Assembly (NCBI GenBank): GCA_043818215.1
Contig: JBDRGC010000416.1
Coordinates: forward strand, 1 to 26,117
DNA length: 26,117 bases
Reading direction: 5' to 3'
From: JBDRGC01 sp043818215
GTDB lineage: Bacteria > Chloroflexota > Anaerolineae > Anaerolineales > UBA11858
Every line of letters begins with the position of its first letter. The first letter of the stretch is position 1. Positions 1-6,604 of this stretch are shown here, piece after piece. A program made the position numbers and the translations under genes. Under the pieces are notes generated by a model that did not search any database, was not told where the DNA came from, and worked only from the letters and a program-made list of their open reading frames with translations.

Positions 1-212
1 AAATTGGTAGATCGGTAGATTGGTAAATTGGTAGATCGGTAGATTGGTAAATTGGTAGATTGGTAAATTGGTGAATTGGTAAATTGGGGATTGGGGATTG
101 GGGATTGGAGATTGGAGATTGGAGATTAGGGCAATTCCCTGGTTCCTGATTTCCTGGTTCCTAGTTCCTGGTTTCCTGCTTCCTGATTCCTGATTCCTGA
201 TTCACTGATTTA
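1..212. repeat. Short-period tandem arrays (8-bp then 7-bp units) at window edge
   Basis: The array opens with 8-bp units of the type TAGATTGG/TAAATTGG, and a 24-bp higher-order unit is repeated exactly at 1-24 and 25-48. It passes into 7-bp units (GGGGATT, then GGAGATT) up to about 127, and then into a different 7-bp family, TTCCTGA/TTCCTGG, up to about 205. The three motif families lie back to back, downstream of the GntR gene stop. No gene is visible here. Confidence 0.9.
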
Positions 213-220
213 CTAACACA

Positions 221-922
221 CTACCCCACTCTCCTGATCACGTGAAACTTGAAATATCCAGGTAAAAAATAACTCAAAGAATAATCTATCGGCTCGCCTT
301 CGACACTAAACAACAGAGACTCAAAACATTGGACAGCATCGCCGCGTTGGATATCGAGAGCGCGGGCCACAACCACGTCCGCGGCAATCGCTTTGATTTC
401 ACATCTAGAACTTCCTAAAAGGGGCGCTCCCCGGCGAAGCAGCAAATCCAACACTGAGCCGGTAAAACCACCATTGACTTCATCAGCGCTAAGAAATTTC
501 TCGGGGAGTTTATCGACCAAAAAGGCAACCGGTCTATCATCGGCCAAAATTATTCTCGAAACACAAACTATTCTTTCGTCAACATCTACCTGCAACTGCT
601 CGGCTGCCACGTCGCCAACGCTGCAATTTACAACACTCAACTCCCCCATCGAAACTAGCAAACCAATCCGCTCAGCCTTCGTCTCGATGCTTTCGAGAAT
701 CTCCAAGCCACCATCAATCACCTGCGAAGGGTGTATCACGAAGGTCCCCACGCCCTGACGGCGGCGCAGCAGTCCCTGCGTCTCGAATGTCCGCATGGCC
801 TCTCGCAAGGTGGCCCGTGAGACGCATAATTGCTGGGCCAGCCGCGGCTCAGAGGGCAGGCGTCCGCCCGACTCTGTGGCGTTTATTATGGCGGCGAGGC
901 GTTGGTGTAAGTTTCGAGTCAT
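221..922 (-). CDS. GntR-family (HutC/UTRA) transcriptional regulator
   Basis: A 233-residue DNA-binding regulator. Residues about 4-65 form a winged helix-turn-helix with the GntR pattern (LPSEPRLAQQLCVSRATLRE, then GLLRRRQGVGTFV). Residues about 85-230 look like a UTRA effector-binding domain, ending in the typical IDYSLSYFLPGYFKFHV stretch, so HutC is the best subfamily. Length is normal. No Shine-Dalgarno sequence is visible before the ATG, which lies just downstream of a repeat array. It is the last gene of the minus-strand purine-deaminase run, 135 bp after adenine deaminase. By position and by the palindromes at 6407-6462 it probably represses the 8-oxoguanine deaminase promoter, with a purine or related metabolite as effector. 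Family is confident; target and effector are inferred. Confidence 0.88.
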   Translation of the reverse strand: MTRNLHQRLAAIINATESGGRLPSEPRLAQQLCVSRATLREAMRTFETQGLLRRRQGVGTFVIHPSQVIDGGLEILESIETKAERIGLLVSMGELSVVNCSVGDVAAEQLQVDVDERIVCVSRIILADDRPVAFLVDKLPEKFLSADEVNGGFTGSVLDLLLRRGAPLLGSSRCEIKAIAADVVVARALDIQRGDAVQCFESLLFSVEGEPIDYSLSYFLPGYFKFHVIRRVG

Positions 923-937
923 GTTAGTTTATTGCCC

Positions 938-1057
938 GTTGGTAGATTGGGAAACTGGTAGATTGGGAAACTGGTAAACTGGTAGATTGGGAAACTGGTA
1001 AATTGGGAATTGTCTTACCAATATACCAATATACCAATATACCAATATACCAATATA
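938..1057. repeat. 8-bp tandem array between ade and the GntR gene
   Basis: Units of the type TAGATTGGGAAACTGG run to about 1010. They are followed at about 1016-1055 by five copies of the opposite-strand motif TACCAATA. The two halves are roughly reverse complements, so a fold-back structure is possible. The array fills almost the whole gap between the two genes. Confidence 0.85.
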
Positions 1058-2884
1058 CTACCCTTCCAAAACCGGCACAAACTCGAATTTGGTCACATCC
1101 ACCAGCCCCAAATCCGAGATGCGCAGTTCAGGAATGACAACCAGGGCCAGCAAGGACATAGTCATGTTGGGGTTGTTGAGCGTGCATCCGCAAGCCCTGA
1201 AGCCTGACAGCACTGTAGCGGCTTTTTCGGCCACCACTTCGGCGCGCTCGGCTGACATCAGCCCGGCTATGGGCAACTCCACCTGGCCGATCACTTCGCC
1301 GCCTCGCACCACCACCTGCCCCCCGTCGATCTCGCCCAGGGTGTTGACCGCCAGAGCCATATCTGCCTCGCTCGTGCCGACCACAATTATATGATGGCAA
1401 TCGTGGGCCACGGTGGTGCCAATGGCGCATCGCTGTGTGAAACCGAAACCATGCACCAGCCCCACCGTCACGCCGCTGGTGCCTTTGTGCCGCTCGACCA
1501 GCGCTATTTTGACGATGTCCCGCGCCAAATCGACGGGGACTTCGCCGTCTCTTACATCGACTTCTAAACGCAGATGTTTGGTCGGGGCCTGATTTTCGAT
1601 TATGCCGATGACGTTGGCAGTGAGATTGGAGATTGGAGATTGGAGATTGGGAGGTTGGTATATTGGTAAATTGGGGATTGGGAGGCGGAAATCTTCGGCG
1701 GTGAGACTCTTGCCCAGATGGACGGATTGGGTTGCCCATTCTGGATAAGGATAGGATGGCAGATCAATGAGCAGATTGCCATCTTTGGCGATGACCTGCC
1801 CCTGTGCAATGACCACCTCTGCCTGGAATTGGGGCAGGTCTCTGACCAGGAGGATGTCCGCGTACCGCCCGGGGGCGATCATCCCAATGTCGCGCCCCAC
1901 CCCGAAGTGTTCCGCGGCGTTGAGGGTTGCCATCTGGATTGCGGTGATTGGTGCCAACCCCTGGGCGATGGCATGTCGCACGACGCGGTCTATATGGCCT
2001 TCGTCGACCAGGGTCTGGGAGTGGGAGTCATCGGTGCAGAGGATGAAATGGCGGGAGTCTAGTCCCTGCTCGGTGATGGCGCCCACTTGAGCGGCCACAT
2101 CGTGCCAGGCCGAGCCGTAACGCAGCATGGCCTTCATCCCCTGCCGGACGCGGGCAACGGCATCTTCCACACGGGTGCCCTCGTGGTCGTCCTCAGGGCC
2201 GCCAGCGACGTAACCGTGGAAGGGCAGGCCTAAATCCGGGGAAGCGTAGTGCCCGCCGATAGTTTTGCCGGCGGCGCGGGTTGCGGCCATTTCAGCGTGA
2301 ATTTTCTCATCGCCGAGGAACACACCGGGGGAATTCATCACTTCGCCCAGGCCGATGATCCCGTCCCACCCCATAGCCTCGGCAACTTCCTCAGGGCCGA
2401 GGGATGCGCCGGAGGTCTCCAGCCCAGGGGCAGAGGGCACACACGAGGGCATCTGCACCCACACGTGAATGGGCTGCCCGGCGGCCTCATCCACCATCAA
2501 CTTGACGCCCTTCATGCCGAAGACGTTGGCAATCTCATGGGGGTCAACAAACATGGCCGTGGTGCCGCGGCGGGCAACCGCGCGCACGAACTCGGTGACT
2601 GTGACCATGCCCGATTCGACGTGCATGTGAGCGTCGATTAAGCCCGGAACCAGGAAGCGGTCATCGGCATCGATAACCTGAGTATTTTCGCCGATGGCGT
2701 GGCTGGCATCCGGCCCGACGTAGGCGATGCGCTCACCCTTAACGGCAATATCCGTGTTGGGGATGATTTCGCCGGATTGCACGCACACCCAGCGTCCATT
2801 GCGGATGACCATATCGGCAGGCTCACGGCCCATGGCGACGGCAACTAATTCTTGGGTTTGTTTTTTGATCAGGTCTGAGGACAT
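1058..2884 (-). CDS. ade: Adenine deaminase
   Basis: A 608-residue amidohydrolase that would deaminate adenine to hypoxanthine and ammonia in the cytoplasm (purine salvage and catabolism). Metal-site motifs are DAHMHVES at 84-91 and DPHEIANV at 114-121, followed by GLGEVMNS, GGHYAS and CTDDSH. The C-terminal domain carries the family ending VIPELRISDLGLVDV. The ATG at 2884 is preferred because AAGGA sits about 7 bases upstream; an in-frame TTG at 2908 has no such site. The oddity is at residues about 401-421: the reading frame runs through a 7/8-bp tandem array (1620-1682) and gains a low-complexity SPISNLQ-type segment between the two conserved domains. It follows the nucleotidyltransferase by 33 bp and precedes the GntR gene. 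Identity is very secure. Confidence 0.96.
   Translation of the reverse strand: MSSDLIKKQTQELVAVAMGREPADMVIRNGRWVCVQSGEIIPNTDIAVKGERIAYVGPDASHAIGENTQVIDADDRFLVPGLIDAHMHVESGMVTVTEFVRAVARRGTTAMFVDPHEIANVFGMKGVKLMVDEAAGQPIHVWVQMPSCVPSAPGLETSGASLGPEEVAEAMGWDGIIGLGEVMNSPGVFLGDEKIHAEMAATRAAGKTIGGHYASPDLGLPFHGYVAGGPEDDHEGTRVEDAVARVRQGMKAMLRYGSAWHDVAAQVGAITEQGLDSRHFILCTDDSHSQTLVDEGHIDRVVRHAIAQGLAPITAIQMATLNAAEHFGVGRDIGMIAPGRYADILLVRDLPQFQAEVVIAQGQVIAKDGNLLIDLPSYPYPEWATQSVHLGKSLTAEDFRLPIPNLPIYQPPNLQSPISNLTANVIGIIENQAPTKHLRLEVDVRDGEVPVDLARDIVKIALVERHKGTSGVTVGLVHGFGFTQRCAIGTTVAHDCHHIIVVGTSEADMALAVNTLGEIDGGQVVVRGGEVIGQVELPIAGLMSAERAEVVAEKAATVLSGFRACGCTLNNPNMTMSLLALVVIPELRISDLGLVDVTKFEFVPVLEG
1620..1682. 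repeat. 7/8-bp repeat array inside the ade coding sequence
   Basis: Units GGAGATT (three copies), then TTGGTATA/TTGGTAAA-type units, then GGGGATT match the intergenic arrays at 1-127 and 938-1057. The segment stays in frame on the minus strand and encodes about 21 residues rich in P, N, S and L with an SPISNLQ heptapeptide theme. It falls in the interdomain linker just before the conserved TANVIGIIE segment. Confidence 0.88.
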
Positions 2885-2917
2885 CGGTTTTTCCTTGTGC
2901 GTTGGCAAATTCCAGGT

Positions 2918-3559
2918 TCAAGCACTTAAATCTTGAATATTGTTCTGGTTACGCGAAAACACCTCACTTTGTGCGCGGTCAAAAATATCACTCCAAAGTT
3001 CAAGTACCTGAGTTCCTAAATTGGCAGCGGCCTTTGAAACAATCGTCAAATCATACTGCAAATCGTTTTCTTCACTCAATAAAAAAACCACAATATCGAA
3101 AATATCTGATGGATGTTTATTCGATCGCCCTTCTTTCCAAGCCTGGAATTTTCCCACAATAATATCTTCAGGTCGAGCACACCAGGCTTCCATTTCCACG
3201 TCACTGGGATCAATAAATGTGCGGCGGATACGCCGTTCGAACGCAAGGCGATATTCAGGCTCACGTTTTAGAGGAACCAAATCAGCTTTGACACCTTCTT
3301 CTGTATCAATAAGATTGAACATGATTCCCATGCGCGTTGAATTCCGCATCATCTCGGGATCTGCATAATAGCGCGGCAAAGGAAAACGATCCGCTAAAGG
3401 CTGAAAATGTACTTCCCGCATATCGACAAGAATATCGATATCATAAGTCGCGCGTGTTATGCCAAAAGCCGAACCAGCAAACGCACCCACAATCATGTAT
3501 GGTGCACCAATCTCATCCAGGGCACGAACTACCCGTGCGTAAAACGACAGAGCGCTCAT
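2918..3559 (-). CDS. Nucleotidyltransferase of the AbiEii/MNT-like type
   Basis: A 213-residue protein with a polymerase-beta-type nucleotidyltransferase core: YMIVGAFAGSAFG at about 21-33, then RATYDIDILVDM at about 36-47, where the DxD pair would bind metal. A third acidic position may be in VKADLVPL near residue 94. ARPEDIIVGKFQAWKEGR at about 128-145 resembles the lysine-bearing helix of AbiEii/DUF6036-like enzymes. Such proteins are often toxins of toxin-antitoxin or abortive-infection pairs, or minimal transferases of unknown substrate. The ATG overlaps by ATGA the corrected end of the frameshifted small gene upstream, which suggests a coupled pair. Its C-terminal helix (LELW then RAQSEV) recurs in the remnant at 4477-4619. 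The fold is reasonably sure; toxin function is inference. Confidence 0.75.
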   Translation of the reverse strand: MSALSFYARVVRALDEIGAPYMIVGAFAGSAFGITRATYDIDILVDMREVHFQPLADRFPLPRYYADPEMMRNSTRMGIMFNLIDTEEGVKADLVPLKREPEYRLAFERRIRRTFIDPSDVEMEAWCARPEDIIVGKFQAWKEGRSNKHPSDIFDIVVFLLSEENDLQYDLTIVSKAAANLGTQVLELWSDIFDRAQSEVFSRNQNNIQDLSA

Positions 3560-3794
3560 TCTTCCATCCTAACTGGGGTGAAGTGTGACAAAACCTTCAT
3601 ATTCAAATCAGAGCGGGACAACTTTGGATATTTTCTCTCTTCAATGTTCCACGATAAGCTGCCATCGTGAATGCACGCGCACGCAAGCTGGGGACTATTC
3701 GCTGTTCGGACGGCAAATCTCTAATTAGCTTGACCTGTACCCAATCCACAGGGTCGAGTCCATCTACTATCTTTCTATTTTCAGGGGTATCCAT
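3556..3794 (-). pseudogene. Frameshifted paralogue of the 82-residue small gene at 4616-4864
   Basis: The uninterrupted frame starts at ATG 3794 (AGAGG about 7 bases upstream), encodes 63 residues and stops at 3603. It is clearly related to the product of 4616-4864: both have GL-PVDWVQV, then RA-AF-MAA-RGT. After RGT the match moves to another frame near 3631-3641, a short GA/A-rich stretch. From there LNMKVL then TPVRM is encoded, ending with a TGA that overlaps the nucleotidyltransferase start as ATGA. Either a two-base GA gain or a one-base loss in the A run would explain the shift. It could be a real mutation, an assembly error or, less likely, a slippage signal. The function of the family is unknown. 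Confidence 0.75.
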
Positions 3795-3852
3795 TTCAGG
3801 CCTCTTTCCAAAAACAACATCTTATGAATTTAATAACTGGCTGGCAAGGCGG

Positions 3853-4101
3853 TTATGTCCCTAGCGCCCATTCCAAATCCTCAAGCATGGCTTCGTGTTG
3901 ACGTTCAGCGGTCTCTACCCAATCAATGCCAACTGCATCAATTGCCTCAACGCGTGAAATATCACCGCGCAGGTAGCGGCCTAACACACGCCCCCGCCAC
4001 AGATAGCGTAATCCAGTCTGCAAAGCCCAAGCCACCACTTCACTCTCGGACTTCTGGGTTTCGTTTACCAGCACTTCCAAATAATTCGAGGTGGTTTTCA
4101 T
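3853..4101 (-). CDS. Uncharacterised small protein, possible antitoxin-like
   Basis: An 82-residue protein that I do not recognise. AGGAG lies about 8 bases before the ATG. It is predicted largely helical and charged, with a hydrophobic W-rich centre (VVAWALQTGLRYLWRGRVLG) and an acidic C-terminus (EAMLEDLEWALG). It follows the 95-residue gene by 20 bp and precedes the frameshifted small gene by 58 bp, all on one strand, within a cluster of small genes around a nucleotidyltransferase. That setting makes a toxin-antitoxin or defence-accessory role possible, but nothing in the sequence proves it. Confidence 0.6.
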   Translation of the reverse strand: MKTTSNYLEVLVNETQKSESEVVAWALQTGLRYLWRGRVLGRYLRGDISRVEAIDAVGIDWVETAERQHEAMLEDLEWALGT

Positions 4102-4121
4102 AAGCCCATCTCCTATATTCT

Positions 4122-4409
4122 TCAGCTAATCTCATGCAGACTTTGCAATTTTTCCTGGAGTCTTTCCATCAACCGATACTCTCCCGCCCAATGCACATAT
4201 TCATCATCTTGATCTTCCAAGTCTTCAGCCGTCATCTCAGAAATAAAATACTTGGATGTAACATTATATTTTTGCTCGAACGGGACTAATCGCTGTTTGG
4301 CTGCCATAAGAGCAAGTTCAAGTCTGGCGATTTCCCCAGCGACAGCGGATTGAATTAAATACAAAACATCATTCGCGTTTCGCGTAGTTTCACCATAGAC
4401 TGTGCTCAT
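4122..4409 (-). CDS. Uncharacterised small helical protein
   Basis: A 95-residue soluble protein with GAGG about 9 bases before the ATG. Residues about 10-50 form a long amphipathic helix (NDVLYLIQSAVAGEIARLEL), followed by an acidic stretch (MTAEDLEDQDDEYVHWAGE) and a final helix (RLMERLQEKLQSLHE), which suggests coiled-coil dimerisation. Similar short proteins occur beside toxin genes in cyanobacteria and Chloroflexota as far as I recall, so it may be one half of a two-gene module with the 82-residue gene that follows 20 bp later. No catalytic motif is visible. Confidence 0.62.
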   Translation of the reverse strand: MSTVYGETTRNANDVLYLIQSAVAGEIARLELALMAAKQRLVPFEQKYNVTSKYFISEMTAEDLEDQDDEYVHWAGEYRLMERLQEKLQSLHEIS

Positions 4410-4440
4410 CGTTAATTACCTCTATATTTCCTTTCAAAAG

Positions 4441-4476
4441 CATGTTTGCATGTTTGGATGTTTGCATGTTTAAATG
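4441..4476. repeat. Small 8-bp array (ATGTTTGC type)
   Basis: Four copies of an 8-bp unit, ATGTTTGC/ATGTTTGG/ATGTTTAA, lie directly against the stop codon of the nucleotidyltransferase remnant and upstream of the 95-residue gene. The motif is unrelated to the ATTGG arrays but has the same period. Confidence 0.75.
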
Positions 4477-4619
4477 TTAGAACGTTGATTGATCCGAATC
4501 ATCCCGTAGTCTAACTTCGCGACGGGCACGGGCGACTAATTCTTGCCAAAGCGTCAGTGTTTCGTTTCCAATTCGCTCGGCTTCAACTGCGATTTCATCT
4601 AAAAATCCATCGCACTCAT
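4477..4619 (-). pseudogene. Remnant of a second nucleotidyltransferase gene
   Basis: An ATG at 4619 overlaps the stop of the 82-residue gene as ATGA and begins M-S-A, exactly as at the intact nucleotidyltransferase (3559). The frame closes at once with TAG after a five-T run. One base away, an open frame runs to TAA at 4477 and encodes IGNETLTLW then RARREV. This aligns with the C-terminal helix of the intact enzyme (LGTQVLELW then RAQSEV), with about a third of the aligned positions identical by eye. The central catalytic region is missing. I read it as an internally deleted, frameshifted copy. The alternative is an unrelated short gene with chance similarity. Confidence 0.55.
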
Positions 4620-4864
4620 GTTTCCACCATCCTTACCGGCGTGAGATAAGCCAACACTTTCATGTTCAACTCAGCAAGAGATATATCTGGAAAGCGTCGT
4701 GAAAAAGTACCTCTAAGTGCGGCCATTGCGAAGGCCTGTGCCCTCATCCCAGCCAAAACTCTATCTTCTGGGGAGATGTTAGCCGTTAAACGTACCTGTA
4801 CCCAATCCACTGGGCCGAGTCCGTTTAGGATTGCGGTGATTTCTGGGTAATCGGTTTGTGCCAT
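4616..4864 (-). CDS. Uncharacterised 82-residue partner of the nucleotidyltransferase cassette
   Basis: Intact member of the family that is frameshifted at 3556-3794. The order of conserved blocks is a GLGPVDWVQVRL segment at 15-26, RAQAFAMAALRGTF at about 41-54 and LNMKVLAYLTPVRM at 66-79. GGAG lies about 6 bases before the ATG. It begins 14 bp after the 8-oxoguanine deaminase stop, so it is probably co-transcribed, and it ends in an ATGA overlap with the nucleotidyltransferase remnant. No known domain is recognised. Conserved pairing with a nucleotidyltransferase suggests an antitoxin, chaperone or regulatory partner, which is inference only. Confidence 0.7.
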   Translation of the reverse strand: MAQTDYPEITAILNGLGPVDWVQVRLTANISPEDRVLAGMRAQAFAMAALRGTFSRRFPDISLAELNMKVLAYLTPVRMVET

Positions 4865-4878
4865 AATTGCTCCGAACG

Positions 4879-6264
4879 TTAAACGTCCAACAATTGCGCG
4901 GCCAGATTGTTGTGCTCTTCCACCAATCTACCAATTTCCAAAGTTACCAATTCCCCACCTTTGACCACGAACTCGCTGCCGACAACAGTGCAATCGACTT
5001 TGACGGGGGCGCAGAAAACGGTGGCGGCTACCGGGTCGTGGAGGGCGCCGGCGTAGTCGAGGCGGTTGAGGTTGATGGCGAAGAAGTCGGCGCATTTGCC
5101 AGGCTCGAGGGAGCCAATGTCTGTGCGGCCCAAAACCGAGGCGCTGCCGAGGGTGGCTAATTCCAGGGCTTGACGGGCAGTCATTATGGGTGGAGCAGCC
5201 TCACCGGAAAGGGAAGCACGCATCAAGCCAGCCCGGACTCTCGAGGCCATCAGCGCCATGCGCACTTCTTCGAGTATATGTGAACCGTCATTACTGGCGG
5301 AGCCGTCTACGGCCAATCCAACCTTCACGCCCGCCTGGAGCATGTCCATGATGGGGGCGATGCCAGAAGCCAGACGCATATTGGAGGTGGGGCAGTGTGC
5401 CACGCTGCAGCCAGTTCGGGCGTAAACCTGGATTTCTTCTGCGTTGAGATGTACCGAGTGGGCGAACCAGACATCCTCGCCAACCCAGCCGAGTTCCTGC
5501 ATATAAGCCACCGGGCGATGGCCGAAAAGTTGGATGCAGAAGGCTTCTTCGTCTTTGGTTTCGGCAAGATGGGTGTGCAGGCGAACGCTGTATTCGCGGG
5601 CCAGAGATGCGGACTGACGCATCAGGTCACCGGTCACGCTGAAGGGTGAGCAGGGGGCCAGCACAATTTGGGTAAACGCGCCGGGGTTGGGGTCGTGGTA
5701 CTGTTCGATGAGCCGCTGGGACTCCCGCAGGATGTAGTCCTCATCTTCGACTACGGAATCGGGAGGCAAGCCGCCTTGGGATTCGCCCAGACTCATTGAG
5801 CCGCGTGAAGCCTGCAAGCGCAAACCAACTTCACGGGCGGCGTAGATTTCATCGTCTAGTTTGGAGCCATTGGGGTAAAGATAGAGGTGGTCGGCCGTGG
5901 TCGTACACCCTGAAAGGGCCAACTCGGCGAGGGCGGTTTTGGTGGAGATGCGGATATGCTCCGGGGCCATGCGCGCCCAGATAGGGTAAAGAGTCTTGAG
6001 CCAGTGGAAGAGGTTGGCGTCCTGGGCAGCGGGGACGACGCGGGTGAGAGTCTGGTAGAAATGGTGGTGGGTGTTGATCAGACCTGGCAGAATGATGTGC
6101 CCGCGGAGGTCGAGGACTTCGTCGGCGGTGGTCGGCAGCTCCGAGGCGGGGCCAACCTGCTCGATGAAGCCATCCCGAATAAAAAGACCACCGTCCGCGA
6201 TTTCACGGCGATGGTCATCCATAGTCACTAGAACTTGCGCATGGCGAACAAGAAGAGTACTCAT
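4879..6264 (-). CDS. 8-oxoguanine deaminase (amidohydrolase family)
   Basis: A 461-residue zinc amidohydrolase of the TRZ/ATZ group. Expected ligands are visible: THHH at 65-68, HTHLAE at 230-235, AHSVH at 268-272 and VDGSASND at 319-326. The stretches QTLTRVVPAAQDANLFHWL, DHLYLYPNG, ASRGSMSLG and GLPPDSVVE match the 8-oxoguanine deaminase subgroup as I remember it, rather than guanine deaminase or hydroxyatrazine hydrolase. It would convert 8-oxoguanine to urate, feeding purine breakdown and removing an oxidised base. The start has only a weak GAGA upstream. The promoter at 6423-6451, with flanking palindromes, lies about 160 bases upstream across a repeat-rich leader. The exact substrate is likely but not certain; cytosine or isoguanine-type activity is an alternative. 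Confidence 0.9.
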   Translation of the reverse strand: MSTLLVRHAQVLVTMDDHRREIADGGLFIRDGFIEQVGPASELPTTADEVLDLRGHIILPGLINTHHHFYQTLTRVVPAAQDANLFHWLKTLYPIWARMAPEHIRISTKTALAELALSGCTTTADHLYLYPNGSKLDDEIYAAREVGLRLQASRGSMSLGESQGGLPPDSVVEDEDYILRESQRLIEQYHDPNPGAFTQIVLAPCSPFSVTGDLMRQSASLAREYSVRLHTHLAETKDEEAFCIQLFGHRPVAYMQELGWVGEDVWFAHSVHLNAEEIQVYARTGCSVAHCPTSNMRLASGIAPIMDMLQAGVKVGLAVDGSASNDGSHILEEVRMALMASRVRAGLMRASLSGEAAPPIMTARQALELATLGSASVLGRTDIGSLEPGKCADFFAINLNRLDYAGALHDPVAATVFCAPVKVDCTVVGSEFVVKGGELVTLEIGRLVEEHNNLAAQLLDV

Positions 6265-6283
6265 GTTGTCTCGCAGTCGAATG

Positions 6284-6398
6284 GTCTGTTAGTCTGTTAG
6301 TCGGGTAGTCGGGTAGTCGGGTAGTCGGGTAGTCGGGTAGTCGGGGGGTTGGACTACTCGACTACTTGACTACTCGACTACTTGACTATTGGACTACC
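6284..6398. repeat. 8-bp arrays in inverted orientation within the deaminase leader
   Basis: From 6284 to about 6347 the units are TAGTCTGT and then TAGTCGGG (about six copies). From about 6352 to 6397 the units are CGACTACT/TGACTACT, largely the reverse complement. In the minus-strand transcript the two arms can pair in several registers (GTAGTC with GACTAC every 8 bases), giving a long imperfect hairpin between the promoter and the start codon. Confidence 0.85.
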
Positions 6399-6406
6399 AG
6401 ACCAAC

Positions 6407-6417
6407 TTGTCTGACAA
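6407..6417. promoter_or_regulatory. Operator-like palindrome, promoter-proximal copy
   Basis: TTGTCTGACAA is a 5-1-5 palindrome identical to the one at 6452-6462. On the minus strand it lies five bases after the -10 hexamer and so covers the likely transcription start. The form TTGTC-N-GACAA is close to operators of GntR/HutC-type repressors. Confidence 0.65.
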
Positions 6418-6422
6418 CTCAT

Positions 6423-6451
6423 AGTGTATCAAATATCCACCCAAAAGTCAA
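6423..6451 (-). promoter_or_regulatory. Sigma-70-type promoter of the 8-oxoguanine deaminase gene
   Basis: On the minus strand a -35 hexamer TTGACT (6446-6451) and a -10 hexamer TACACT (6423-6428) are separated by exactly 17 bases. The nearest minus-strand gene is the 8-oxoguanine deaminase, starting at 6264, which leaves a leader of roughly 150 bases. The promoter is squeezed between two identical palindromes. Confidence 0.65.
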
Positions 6452-6462
6452 TTGTCTGACAA
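6452..6462. promoter_or_regulatory. Operator-like palindrome, abutting the -35 hexamer
   Basis: A second exact copy of TTGTCTGACAA, directly adjoining the -35 hexamer on its upstream side. The centre-to-centre distance to the other copy is 45 bp. A repressor bound here would hinder polymerase access; two copies would allow cooperative binding. Confidence 0.65.
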
Positions 6463-6521
6463 CCTGTCGGGATATTTGTCGTCAGTCAAAATGACAGTTT
6501 GACTCATTTATTGCCCTGCTT

Positions 6522-6568
6522 TTTGTAATAAAACAAAACGCCCGCTGTTTGCGACAAACGGCGGGCGT
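6522..6568 (-). terminator. Intrinsic terminator of the secreted three-repeat protein gene
   Basis: The hairpin at 6538-6568 pairs ACGCCCGC with GCGGGCGT and GTTTG with CAAAC around a three-base loop. On the minus strand it is followed by GTTTTGTTTTATT. It lies 37 bp after the stop at 6605 and isolates that gene from the deaminase promoter. Confidence 0.88.
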
Positions 6569-6604
6569 CAGTCTTCTAAGGTAGTGGATTATTGTAACTG
6601 CGTA

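Noticed and set aside
1..212. CRISPR array
   Set aside because: Units are 7-8 bp without unique spacers of constant size, and no cas gene is present.
3625..3645. Programmed ribosomal frameshifting in the small gene
   Set aside because: There is no canonical heptameric slippery site or downstream stem, and mutation or assembly error is simpler; left only as a possibility in the finding.
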